A DNA stretch of 40,206 bases from an endosymbiont of Lamellibrachia barhami (GTDB lineage Bacteria; Pseudomonadota; Gammaproteobacteria; Chromatiales; Chromatiaceae): assembly GCF_011947365.2 (NCBI RefSeq), contig NZ_JAAVSH020000001.1:3868581-3908786 (forward strand), given 5' to 3'. Of the stretch, positions 33,671 to 40,206 are shown piece after piece. Each line of letters starts with the position of its first letter. The stretch's first letter is position 1. The notes beneath the pieces are model-generated. The model made no database searches, was not told the origin of the DNA, and saw only the letters and a list, made by a program, of their open reading frames with translations. The translations under genes and the position numbers were made by a program.

Positions 33671-34120
33671 TCATCTACACTGGCAATAGATATATCTTCG
33701 CCCCCGCCGGCGCACTATGCGAACCGAGCAGCGGCCCGGACAGCGGCCCCGGATACAGAAAAACTTTGGCGTCCAGCGCCCTCCACCCGTCATAAACAAA
33801 CGGCAGGGGGAACCGCGGCGGTCAAACCGGACCCAGATCTCAATGCCGCTCTCGGTCCACATATAGCTAAACTCGGCATTTGCTTTGCGACGTCGCTTGC
33901 CTGCCACCGTGGGTTCGAGCATCACTCCGCCCTTTTCCAGCCGGTGCACTGCCAGAACCACCCCCTTCTTCGGTAATTTTCGGCCCTTTGGGATTTCCTT
34001 GCGAACCGACCGCCACTGCTCTTTGGTAAGGTGGATCAGCTGCGGAGCGGGGTGAAATTCAGAAATATTGACAACAGATGGTGCGAGTTCACGGCACCAA
34101 TTCGGTGTTGAATCAGCCAT
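33671..34120 (-). CDS. Cys/Arg-rich orphan protein between ffh and rpsP
   Basis: This 149-residue protein has a strong AGGAGG-type ribosome binding site directly upstream. The first ~110 residues form an apparently soluble domain (LTKEQWRSVRKEIPKGRKLPKKGVVLAV, AEFSYMWTESGIEIWVRF). The last ~45 residues are basic and hold six Cys in the pattern C-x15-C-x4-C-x3-C-x14-C-x-C, suggesting a metal site or a nucleic-acid-binding tail. I do not recognise a family. It sits between genes usually adjacent (ffh and rpsP), and is flanked on both sides by copies of the same repeat, which may mark it as an insertion. Confidence 0.7.
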   Translation of the reverse strand: MADSTPNWCRELAPSVVNISEFHPAPQLIHLTKEQWRSVRKEIPKGRKLPKKGVVLAVHRLEKGGVMLEPTVAGKRRRKANAEFSYMWTESGIEIWVRFDRRGSPCRLFMTGGGRWTPKFFCIRGRCPGRCSVRIVRRRGRRYIYCQCR

Positions 34121-34334
34121 CTCTCCTCCTCCGGAGGCACCGCGATGGCTAGCGTCCGAGGCACCCCCGCAAATAGTCGGCGAATAACCTACTGCCGTTG
34201 TATGAATAACTATAGCCCGGGATCAGCAACCTCCGACCAAAAATATCCAATTACATCTTTGTGGTTTATCGCATTCCCATGCCCTGCATGGAAAGGAATC
34301 AAGGGTAGAATGGAACTTAAAGACGTACGCCCAA

Positions 34335-34378
34335 TCCAGTGGCACGGCCTCCTTTATCCTTTAACCTTTTGCCTTCCA
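34335..34378. repeat. TCCAGTGGCACGGCC element with CCTTTNN heptads, copy 2
   Basis: TCCAGTGGCACGGCC (34335-34349) followed by heptads at 34351-34378 (CCTTTAT, CCTTTAA, CCTTTTG, CCTTCCA) repeats the element at 33614-33657 in the same orientation. It ends two bases before the ffh stop codon region. The rest of 34121-34334 shows no gene I can support. Confidence 0.7.
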
Positions 34379-34379
34379 C

Positions 34380-35774
34380 CTAAAAAGGAAACCCGCCACC
34401 GCCGCCACCCGGCATCCCGCCCCCTGGCATTCCGGGAAACCTGCCGCCGAGGCCCCGCAGCATTTTCTTCATGCCGCCACCCTTCATTTTTTTCATCATC
34501 TTCTGCATCTGGGCAAACTGCTTCAGCAGCTTGTTCACTTCCTGCACCTGGGTACCGGAACCGGCAGCAATTCGCCGCTTGCGGGATCCCTTGAGGATCG
34601 CAGGAAAACGCCGCTCTTGGGGTGTCATTGAATTGATGATGGCAATGAGGCGGTCAATATCTTTGTCGTTCACCTGATTTTTCACATGATCCGGTAGCTG
34701 GCCCACTCCCGGCAGTTTGTCCAGCAGGCCGCTCATGCCGCCCATCTGGTTCATCTGCTGCATCTGCTCCTTGAAGTCCTCAAGGTCGAAACCTTTGCCT
34801 TTCTTCAGCTTGGCCGCCAACTTTGCGGCCTTTTCCTGGTCTACTTTGCGGGTAACCTCCTCCACCAGACTGAGCACATCCCCCATACCGAGGATGCGGG
34901 AGGCGATGCGGTCAGGATGAAAAGGCTCCAGGGCGTCTGTCTTCTCTCCCACACCGATAAACTTGATCGGCTTGCCGGTGATCTGGCGAATGGAGAGTGC
35001 GGCGCCGCCTCTGGCGTCACCATCCGCCTTGGTCAGGATCACACCGGTCAGGGGCAGGGCCTCATTGAAGGCCTTCGCTGTATTGGCGGCGTCCTGACCG
35101 GTCATGCTGTCGACCACAAACAGGGTCTCGATGGGGTTCAGGGTCGCGTGGAGCGCCTTGATCTCACCCATCATCACCTCATCGACATGCAATCGGCCCG
35201 CAGTATCGACGATCAGCACATCGGCAAAAGCCTGCTTGGCCCGCGTCACTGCATGCTTCGCAATGTCGACCGGCTTCTGCTCCGGAGAACTGGGAATAAA
35301 CTCCGCCTCAACCTCTTGGGAGAGGGTCTGCAACTGCTCGATAGCAGCCGGGCGGTAGACGTCGCAACTCACCACCATGACCTTCTTCTTGCCATGCAAC
35401 TGCAACCAGCGTGAAAGCTTGGCGACACTGGTGGTCTTACCTGAGCCCTGCAGGCCCGCCATCAGGATGACAGCGGGCGGTTGTGCTGACAGATCGAGAC
35501 TTTCGTTGGCCTCGCCCATCACCTGGATCAGTTCGTCTCTGACGATCTTGATCAGCGTCTGGCCAGGGGTGAGACTCTTCATCACCTCCTCGCCACTCGC
35601 CTTCGCCTTCACTTGATCGACAAAGGCACGCACCACCGGCAGAGCAACATCGGCCTCAAGCAGCGCCATGCGCACTTCGCGCATGGTGTCCTTGATGTTC
35701 TCTTCTGTGAGCCGTCCCTGCCCCCGCAGGTTGGTAAGTACACGACCAAGGCGTTCTGTCAGGTTATCAAACAT
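34380..35774 (-). CDS. ffh: Signal recognition particle GTPase
   Basis: Ffh (464 residues) binds 4.5S RNA and signal sequences of membrane proteins and delivers ribosomes to FtsY. The N domain is followed by the G domain with GLQGSGKTTSVAKLS (P-loop), DTAGRLHVD, and TKADGDARGGAALS. The Met-rich M domain (EQMQQMNQMGGMSGLLDKLPG and MKKMKGGGMKKML) comes next, and the Gly-rich tail ends GGGGGGFPF. Length and motifs are normal. Divergent from the CcsA/HemX-like gene. Confidence 0.98.
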   Translation of the reverse strand: MFDNLTERLGRVLTNLRGQGRLTEENIKDTMREVRMALLEADVALPVVRAFVDQVKAKASGEEVMKSLTPGQTLIKIVRDELIQVMGEANESLDLSAQPPAVILMAGLQGSGKTTSVAKLSRWLQLHGKKKVMVVSCDVYRPAAIEQLQTLSQEVEAEFIPSSPEQKPVDIAKHAVTRAKQAFADVLIVDTAGRLHVDEVMMGEIKALHATLNPIETLFVVDSMTGQDAANTAKAFNEALPLTGVILTKADGDARGGAALSIRQITGKPIKFIGVGEKTDALEPFHPDRIASRILGMGDVLSLVEEVTRKVDQEKAAKLAAKLKKGKGFDLEDFKEQMQQMNQMGGMSGLLDKLPGVGQLPDHVKNQVNDKDIDRLIAIINSMTPQERRFPAILKGSRKRRIAAGSGTQVQEVNKLLKQFAQMQKMMKKMKGGGMKKMLRGLGGRFPGMPGGGMPGGGGGGFPF

Positions 35775-36001
35775 GCTTTTCGGCGGATCGCCCGCTCCAG
35801 ATTGATTGAATCGAATTGAACATTATATATCAGCCAACACTTTGTTGCGCCGATGCATTGGATTTGCCCTGCGCCATGAGGCAAAATCAATTTAAAAACC
35901 GTGGCAAGTATGCGATTATCGCCGTAGTTTCAATAAACACCGCCGCCGCATGCCGACGGGGTATTAAACCCAATAAAGATACAAAGTGTAGGGTTGGAAT
36001 C

Positions 36002-36799
36002 TTGTTTGAGTTGTTAGCCATTGCCGCCTATCTGGGAGCCGGCCTCTGTTTTGCACTGCGGCTATTTCGCGGCGAAACCGGCAAACATTTGCCGCGGCCG
36101 CTAGGTCTGCTGCTGGGATTCGTCGGCACTGCACTGCACGGCGTTCTCCTCTACCAGAGCATTGCAACCGATACCGGCATCAACCTCGGTGTCTTCAGCG
36201 CCACCTCACTGATCGCCTGGACCATTGTCCTGCTGCTGCTAATCTCCAGCTTGAGTAAGCCGGTGGAAAACCTTGGCATCTTGCTGCTGCCGCTGGCAGC
36301 GCTGTCAATCCTGTTGGAATCCCGTTTCAGTTCGGTACGGTTATTGGGCGAAGCCGCCTCCCAGGGCCTCACGCTCCATGTTTTGGTCTCTATCCTTGCC
36401 TACAGCCTGTTCACTCTGGCCAGCGTGCAGGCGCTCCTGCTGGCTATTCAGGATCACCACCTGCACCATCGCCGCCCTGGCGGTTTCATTCGCGCCCTGC
36501 CTCCCCTGCAGACGATGGAGAGCCTGCTGTTCGAGATGATCAGCGTAGGCTTTGTCCTGCTGACCCTGGCCCTGATCTCGGGTTTCATATTCCTGGAGGA
36601 TATGTTCGCCCAGCATCTGGCGCATAAATCGATCCTATCCATTGTGGCCTGGATCGTCTTCGGCACGTTGATCTGGGGACGTTTTCGATTTGGCTGGCGC
36701 GGTCAGAAGGCAATCATCTGGACGCTTAGCGGATTCGTGGTATTGATGCTGGCCTATTTCGGCAGCAAGGTGGTGATCGAGCTGATTCTTACGGTTTGA
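36002..36799 (+). CDS. CcsA/HemX-like cytochrome c assembly family membrane protein (YpjD type)
   Basis: I choose the TTG at 36002 (AGGG about 9 nt upstream), because it begins the first membrane helix directly (LLAIAAYLGAGLCFALRLF) and gives 265 residues, the usual size. The longer in-frame start at 35816 adds 62 unlikely residues, and no in-frame ATG lies nearer. About eight hydrophobic helices are visible, with a periplasmic His-rich loop (DHHLHHRRPGGF) and the family's tryptophan-rich HIS stretch near the C-terminus (WIVFGTLIWGRFRFGWRGQKAIIW). Relatives bind heme during cytochrome c maturation, but the job of this neighbour of ffh is not settled. Confidence 0.82.
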   Translation: MFELLAIAAYLGAGLCFALRLFRGETGKHLPRPLGLLLGFVGTALHGVLLYQSIATDTGINLGVFSATSLIAWTIVLLLLISSLSKPVENLGILLLPLAALSILLESRFSSVRLLGEAASQGLTLHVLVSILAYSLFTLASVQALLLAIQDHHLHHRRPGGFIRALPPLQTMESLLFEMISVGFVLLTLALISGFIFLEDMFAQHLAHKSILSIVAWIVFGTLIWGRFRFGWRGQKAIIWTLSGFVVLMLAYFGSKVVIELILTV

Positions 36800-36839
36800 A
36801 CATCCAGATGGCGATCAAATCATCCGCAATAGGATGCAA

Positions 36840-37157
36840 TCAACCTTGCCGGTAGGCCCTGCTGGCAACCCGGCCTTTTTTGAACTTTGCCAACTGTTCC
36901 ACCAGACGGGGACGTTCCTGATTGGCCAGCTGCGTTATCTGCTGGTCGATTTCCTGGATCTCTTTGATCAACGATATCTGATTTTCCGCGCCCTGAGGTG
37001 AGAGAATACCAAGACTCTCCCTGAGCAGTTCAACGCGCCCGGCTTCCAGATTCCGGGCCTCTTCCCACTCACCGGCACGGGCAGACTCAAGCAGACCTCG
37101 GCTCAGCACCAGCGCTGCCTTGAGTTTCTCTTCAGGGTTACCTGCCATCGGTAGCAT
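36840..37157 (-). CDS. fliT: Flagellar chaperone FliT-like protein
   Basis: This 105-residue, mostly helical protein follows fliS with a 1-nt gap (TAG C ATG). FliT proteins keep the filament cap protein FliD soluble and tune flagellar gene expression. Identification is from size, helix content (ALVLSRGLLESARAGEWEEARNLEAGRVELLRE) and position; sequence conservation in this family is low. An alternative start is the ATG at 37148. Confidence 0.75.
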   Translation of the reverse strand: MLPMAGNPEEKLKAALVLSRGLLESARAGEWEEARNLEAGRVELLRESLGILSPQGAENQISLIKEIQEIDQQITQLANQERPRLVEQLAKFKKGRVASRAYRQG

Positions 37158-37158
37158 G

Positions 37159-37593
37159 CTAGGCCGCAGAAACGGGTTTATTGGAGAGTTGGGGCGCCCT
37201 TTTCACATCTTCCGGGATCACATCCCAGGCGGACTTGATCTCCAGCAACAACCCACTGATCTCATCGAGGATCGCCTGATCATTGGTTAGGTTGGATTCT
37301 GTCAGACGGCGCACCATATATTCATACAGGTTATCGAGGTTGGCGGCTATCTCACCACCCGCCTTGAGATCCAGGCTGCCTCGCAGTCCGTTGATGATGG
37401 ATATCGCCCAGGTGATGTGCCTGCCTTTGGGTTCGGGTTCACTTCGATCCATATGACCCTTGGCGATGGCTATCTTATCCAGCGCGCCCTCCATCAACAT
37501 CTGCACCAAACGGTGTGGGCTTGCATAGTCCACTTCAGACCCTGTCGCCACGCTACCGTACTGTTGTGCCCCACGCCTGGAATTCAAACTCAT
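37159..37593 (-). CDS. fliS: Flagellin export chaperone FliS
   Basis: FliS (144 residues) binds the flagellin C-terminus and prevents early polymerisation in the cytoplasm. Typical features are QQYGSVATGSEVDYASPHRLVQMLMEGALDKIAIAKGHM, AISIINGLRGSLDLKAGGEIAANLDNLYEYMVRRL, and a final helix with IKSAWDVIP. It is preceded by a sigma-28-type promoter at 37635-37661 and so can be transcribed independently of fliD. Confidence 0.95.
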   Translation of the reverse strand: MSLNSRRGAQQYGSVATGSEVDYASPHRLVQMLMEGALDKIAIAKGHMDRSEPEPKGRHITWAISIINGLRGSLDLKAGGEIAANLDNLYEYMVRRLTESNLTNDQAILDEISGLLLEIKSAWDVIPEDVKRAPQLSNKPVSAA

Positions 37594-37634
37594 TATATAA
37601 TCCTCGAACTGTTTTTTGCTTTTGAACAGTATAT

Positions 37635-37661
37635 TTATCGGTAGTGTGCGTGGATTCTTGA
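37635..37661 (-). promoter_or_regulatory. Sigma-28-type promoter of fliS-fliT
   Basis: On the minus strand TCAAGAAT (37654-37661), 11 nt and ACCGATAA (37635-37642). The -10 half matches at 7 of 8 positions and the -35 half at 5 of 8, with exact spacing. It lies about 42 bp before the fliS start codon. Confidence 0.55.
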
Positions 37662-37693
37662 CCTGTTTCCGCCATCAATCCAATAAAACATCA

Positions 37694-39046
37694 CTAATTG
37701 TTATTTCGATACGAGGCCAGATCCTGCAACCCCTGCAACTGCTGTGTCAGGAAGTCGCTGGTGGCAGACAGCCTTACCATCAGGGTATCCAGCCCGGCAA
37801 ACTGCGCCCGAAAACGCGCCTCAGTCTTGGCCAGACGAAACTCCAGAGACTCTCGCTGATCCTGCACATTTTTCACCCTGGCATCCAGACCGTCCTCACG
37901 GGCATCGATCAACCCGTCGGGATCGAGCAGATTCTCAACCAGGACATCGAGCCGGAACGCCAGCCCCTGATCATCGTCGGAAAAGAGTTTGGTGACCGAA
38001 GAAAAATCGCTTTCCAGCGCCTCAGTCAAGACGGCGGTATCCAGCTGAAGGCTGCCATCTCTCTGAAATGAGATACCGATGCTGGAGGCATACTTGAATG
38101 TTCCATCGACATCCGACTTTGAACCCAGCACTGAGGATATCTGCTGCTCCATCATGCGCAGGGTTCCGTCGCCGGAGAGCTCACCGCGGCCAAGGGTGGA
38201 AAGCGTATCACGCAGGCTATTGTATGCGTCAACGAAACTCTGCACTGTAGTCTGCACAGCGCCCAAGTCCTTATCGACATTCAGCGCCACTGCATCAACA
38301 CTGGTAGCCAGCAGTTCCAGGGTCACCCCCTGAATTGCATCGGAGATGCTGTTGCTGCTGCGAGTAATGGTATAGGAGTTATCCACCAACAGTTGTGCAT
38401 CTGCAGCAGCTCGCGTCTGCACCATGGTCAATGGATCGGCAATGGGGTTGTTACCACTATCGGCAAAGGAGACCGACATGGCATTCTCCACACCGGTTTC
38501 ATCGCTGGTCAGAGTGAGATAGAAACTACCACTATTTTCCTGGATGATTCCTGCGCTGATACCCGTGTTGTCGGTTGCCTCGTTGATCGCCTGTTCGATC
38601 TGGCTCAGGGTCTTACCACCGATGTCCACGTTAAACGACTGGGTGCCGACGGCCAACGTCATGGTGTCACCGGCATTACCGATCGTCGTGGTATCACTAT
38701 CTGCGAACGACGCGGAGCCCATCTTGTGGGACTCAGCCAAAGCTTGAACGACGATGTCGTAACTGCCGGCGGCTGCATCATTGTCGGCATTGACAGTAAA
38801 GACAGCTTCATCCGCGCTGCTCGCACTGAAGAGACCTATACCTGAGAAGCCGTTGAGTTTGTCCACGGTACTCTGAAACGATGCCAGAGAGCCACGCAGC
38901 GCGCCGTAGGCGCTGATCTGGGTCAGAAATCCCGCCTCTTTGGACTGAAGATTCTGTATAGGAATCTGCTCCAGAGACATCAACTGATCAACGATGGAGT
39001 TGACGTCGAGCCCGGAACCTATGCCTGGAGCGGAAATGGTTGGCAC
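37694..39046 (-). CDS. fliD: Flagellar filament cap protein FliD
   Basis: FliD (450 residues, GTG start at 39046 with GGGAGG 5 nt upstream) forms the cap that folds flagellin at the filament tip. The N-terminus MPTISAPGIGSGLDVNSIVDQLMSLE and C-terminus with a coiled coil (RVKNVQDQRESLEFRLAKTEARFRAQFAGLDTLMVRLSATSDFLTQQL) are characteristic. It is followed by fliS after 100 bp. The first helix carries the usual LMSLEQIPIQNLQ. Confidence 0.96.
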   Translation of the reverse strand: MPTISAPGIGSGLDVNSIVDQLMSLEQIPIQNLQSKEAGFLTQISAYGALRGSLASFQSTVDKLNGFSGIGLFSASSADEAVFTVNADNDAAAGSYDIVVQALAESHKMGSASFADSDTTTIGNAGDTMTLAVGTQSFNVDIGGKTLSQIEQAINEATDNTGISAGIIQENSGSFYLTLTSDETGVENAMSVSFADSGNNPIADPLTMVQTRAAADAQLLVDNSYTITRSSNSISDAIQGVTLELLATSVDAVALNVDKDLGAVQTTVQSFVDAYNSLRDTLSTLGRGELSGDGTLRMMEQQISSVLGSKSDVDGTFKYASSIGISFQRDGSLQLDTAVLTEALESDFSSVTKLFSDDDQGLAFRLDVLVENLLDPDGLIDAREDGLDARVKNVQDQRESLEFRLAKTEARFRAQFAGLDTLMVRLSATSDFLTQQLQGLQDLASYRNNN

Positions 39047-39223
39047 GTTTGCCTCCCGTCAGCCTGGCTGACTCAAGCGAAACATCAAGCAGAAGCCAGC
39101 ACAAACTTCAGTGAACACTCCGCCGAGAACCGGGTTCGCTGGAGGATCTCTCCTGTCTGTCCGGTTTTCGACACTCTATGAGAAACATGCAATCTCCATG
39201 CCTGAATCTTCAGAACATGGGAA

Positions 39224-39679
39224 TCATGCGCTTGTTTCCATCAGTAGTCCTACCGATTGCTCACGACCTGCCTTACCATCAACTTTGACATTGGCAACAT
39301 CGATTGCTTCCTGCATGTGTTTGGCCAACGCCAATACCTCTTCCGAGGGTATCTGGCGAATCAGATCACCGGATTGTCTATCGATTACCCGAACCACTGT
39401 TCTGCCACTGTCATCGTCCAGGTCGAACTGCAACTCACGCTGCAACACCTGGGCAAAATCCTGCATCTGGCTGACAGCACCTTTAAGTGCCTCTACTGGA
39501 ACAGCAGCAGACCTCTCATCAACCGATTTTTGTTGAAGAGTGGTGACCGATTCATTTCCGGAGATTTGGCCAACGACCTTCAGAGGCTGGGGAGTAACAC
39601 TTTCCGTAGTACGACGTACATCTTTACCAGAATCCTTCGTCGGTAGAGCTCCTACTGTGATTGTCATGTCCGTAGCCAT
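39224..39679 (-). CDS. flaG: Flagellar protein FlaG
   Basis: The product is about 151 residues from ATG 39679, preceded by GAGGTGAAGG (a GTG at 39688 is an alternative). The conserved C-terminal domain is seen in LQFDLDDDSGRTVVRVIDRQSGDLIRQIPSEEVLALAKHMQEA. FlaG proteins influence flagellar filament length or number in polar flagellates; their mechanism is not known. It lies between fliC and fliD, as in Pseudomonas and Vibrio. Confidence 0.9.
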   Translation of the reverse strand: MATDMTITVGALPTKDSGKDVRRTTESVTPQPLKVVGQISGNESVTTLQQKSVDERSAAVPVEALKGAVSQMQDFAQVLQRELQFDLDDDSGRTVVRVIDRQSGDLIRQIPSEEVLALAKHMQEAIDVANVKVDGKAGREQSVGLLMETSA

Positions 39680-39715
39680 GGCCTTCACCTCACATTTAAA
39701 CCTTTTAGTTCAGCC

Positions 39716-39741
39716 GGCGCCCGGTATCAAAACCAGGCGCC
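39716..39741 (-). terminator. Hairpin after fliC
   Basis: A 9-bp stem (GGCGCCTGG / CCGGGCGCC with one G-U pair on RNA) has an 8-nt loop, located 18 bp beyond the flagellin stop. There is no T-run, so it may be a partial terminator or 3' stabiliser of the abundant fliC mRNA while allowing read-through into flaG. Confidence 0.5.
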
Positions 39742-39759
39742 GACTGGAGCTTGTTACCG

Positions 39760-40206
39760 TTACTGCAGGAGAGACAGAACCATCTGCGGCTGGGAATTAG
39801 CCTGGGACAGCATTGCCACACCGGCCTGCTGCAGAATCTGCGTGCGGGTCATGTTAGCGGTCTCCGCAGCAAAATCGGCGTCCTGAACCCGTGAACGGGC
39901 AGCAGATACATTTTCGCTGATATTGGAGAGATTGGAGATAGTGGAACTCAGGCGATTCTGAACGGCACCAAGATCGGCACGCTGATCAGAAATGAAGCTC
40001 AGGGCCTGGTCGATAACATCCAGTGCGCTATTGGCGCCGGTCTGGGAACCAATATCGATATCAGCAACACTGCTCAAAGTTCCGGATGTTGCAGCGGCCA
40101 CCATAATATCGGTACCCGTCGTCGACACCTGGAATGACTTGGAGGAGCTCAACTCAACCTTACCACCCACAACGATGGAGTCAGTCACGCCACCCGCACC
40201 GGTTGA
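39760..40206 (-). CDS. fliC: Flagellin, C-terminal part (cut by window edge)
   Basis: The last 148 residues of a flagellin read from the window edge to the stop at 39760. The C-terminal D1/D0 region is typical: IDQALSFISDQRADLGAVQNRLSSTISNLSNISENVSAARSRVQDADFAAETANMTRTQILQQAGVAMLSQANSQPQMVLSLLQ. The last helix packs inside the filament and is bound by FliS before export. The frame is open through position 40206, so the start lies outside the window. Confidence 0.96.
   Translation of the reverse strand, partial: STGAGGVTDSIVVGGKVELSSSKSFQVSTTGTDIMVAAATSGTLSSVADIDIGSQTGANSALDVIDQALSFISDQRADLGAVQNRLSSTISNLSNISENVSAARSRVQDADFAAETANMTRTQILQQAGVAMLSQANSQPQMVLSLLQ

Noticed and set aside
35816-36001. 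Upstream start for the CcsA/HemX-like protein
   Set aside because: The added 62 residues are Cys/Arg-rich, not membrane-like, and precede the first helix; a TTG with AGGG upstream gives the family length.
39036-39057. TTGGCACGTTTGCC near the fliD start, resembling a sigma-54 promoter
   Set aside because: It lies on the plus strand across the fliD start codon, points away from the gene, and GG and GC are not at the 10-nt spacing required.
1-40206. CRISPR arrays, tRNA or rRNA genes, prophage
   Set aside because: No regularly spaced repeats of CRISPR length, no cloverleaf or rRNA segments, and no phage structural genes were seen on either strand.

Overview
The window looks like chromosome of a free-living or facultatively symbiotic gammaproteobacterium. 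It is motile by a polar-type flagellum, rich in c-di-GMP and HDOD signalling proteins, and carries a periplasmic pentaheme cytochrome c. The gene content would fit a Chromatiales or Sedimenticola/Thiodiazotropha-like sulfur oxidiser, but this is an impression from gene order and protein style; there is no 16S rRNA or sulfur-oxidation gene here to prove it.

Layout. 1-2.1 kb: an RND efflux pair (membrane fusion protein, then a pump cut by the window edge) and a frameshifted SCP2-like gene. 2.4-6.2 kb: a dynamin-like GTPase facing a two-gene HDOD + GAF-GGDEF operon preceded by a good sigma-28 promoter. 6.4-9 kb: nadA and a convergent pentaheme cytochrome c. 9.1-15.2 kb: small conserved proteins, a DUF3108 protein, a possible sigma-54-driven small protein, a voltage-sensor K+ channel with RCK domains coupled to a second RCK protein, an ankyrin lipoprotein and a transposase fragment. 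15.4-27.6 kb: a two-component cluster (two histidine kinases, a REC-HDOD and a REC plus degenerate HD-GYP protein) next to sbcB. Here a ~4.4 kb block has been duplicated in tandem and is decaying. 27.7-31.3 kb: a periplasmic binding protein and a chemoreceptor downstream of a near-consensus sigma-28 promoter. 31.4-36.8 kb: housekeeping rplS-trmD-rimM-rpsP, a Cys-rich orphan gene, ffh and a CcsA/HemX-like gene. 36.8-40.2 kb: fliT-fliS-fliD-flaG-fliC (fliC partial).

How it fits together. By hand I find sigma-28 (FliA)-type promoters at three separate places: in front of fliS-fliT, in front of the binding-protein/chemoreceptor pair, and in front of the HDOD/diguanylate cyclase pair. The duplicated kinase region carries both halves of such a promoter at the wrong spacing. 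If real, these tie c-di-GMP control and ligand-binding-protein chemotaxis to late flagellar gene expression.

The most striking structural feature is the tandem duplication with endpoints 19258, 23620/23621 and 27510. The outer copies of the first kinase and of sbcB are intact. The inner copies (kinase missing its 3' half, sbcB missing its catalytic 5' end) are truncated at the shared junction. The second kinase is broken in both copies by different lesions: one nonsense codon in the left copy, and two deletions bounded by short direct repeats in the right copy. Several palindromic repeat families lie between genes.
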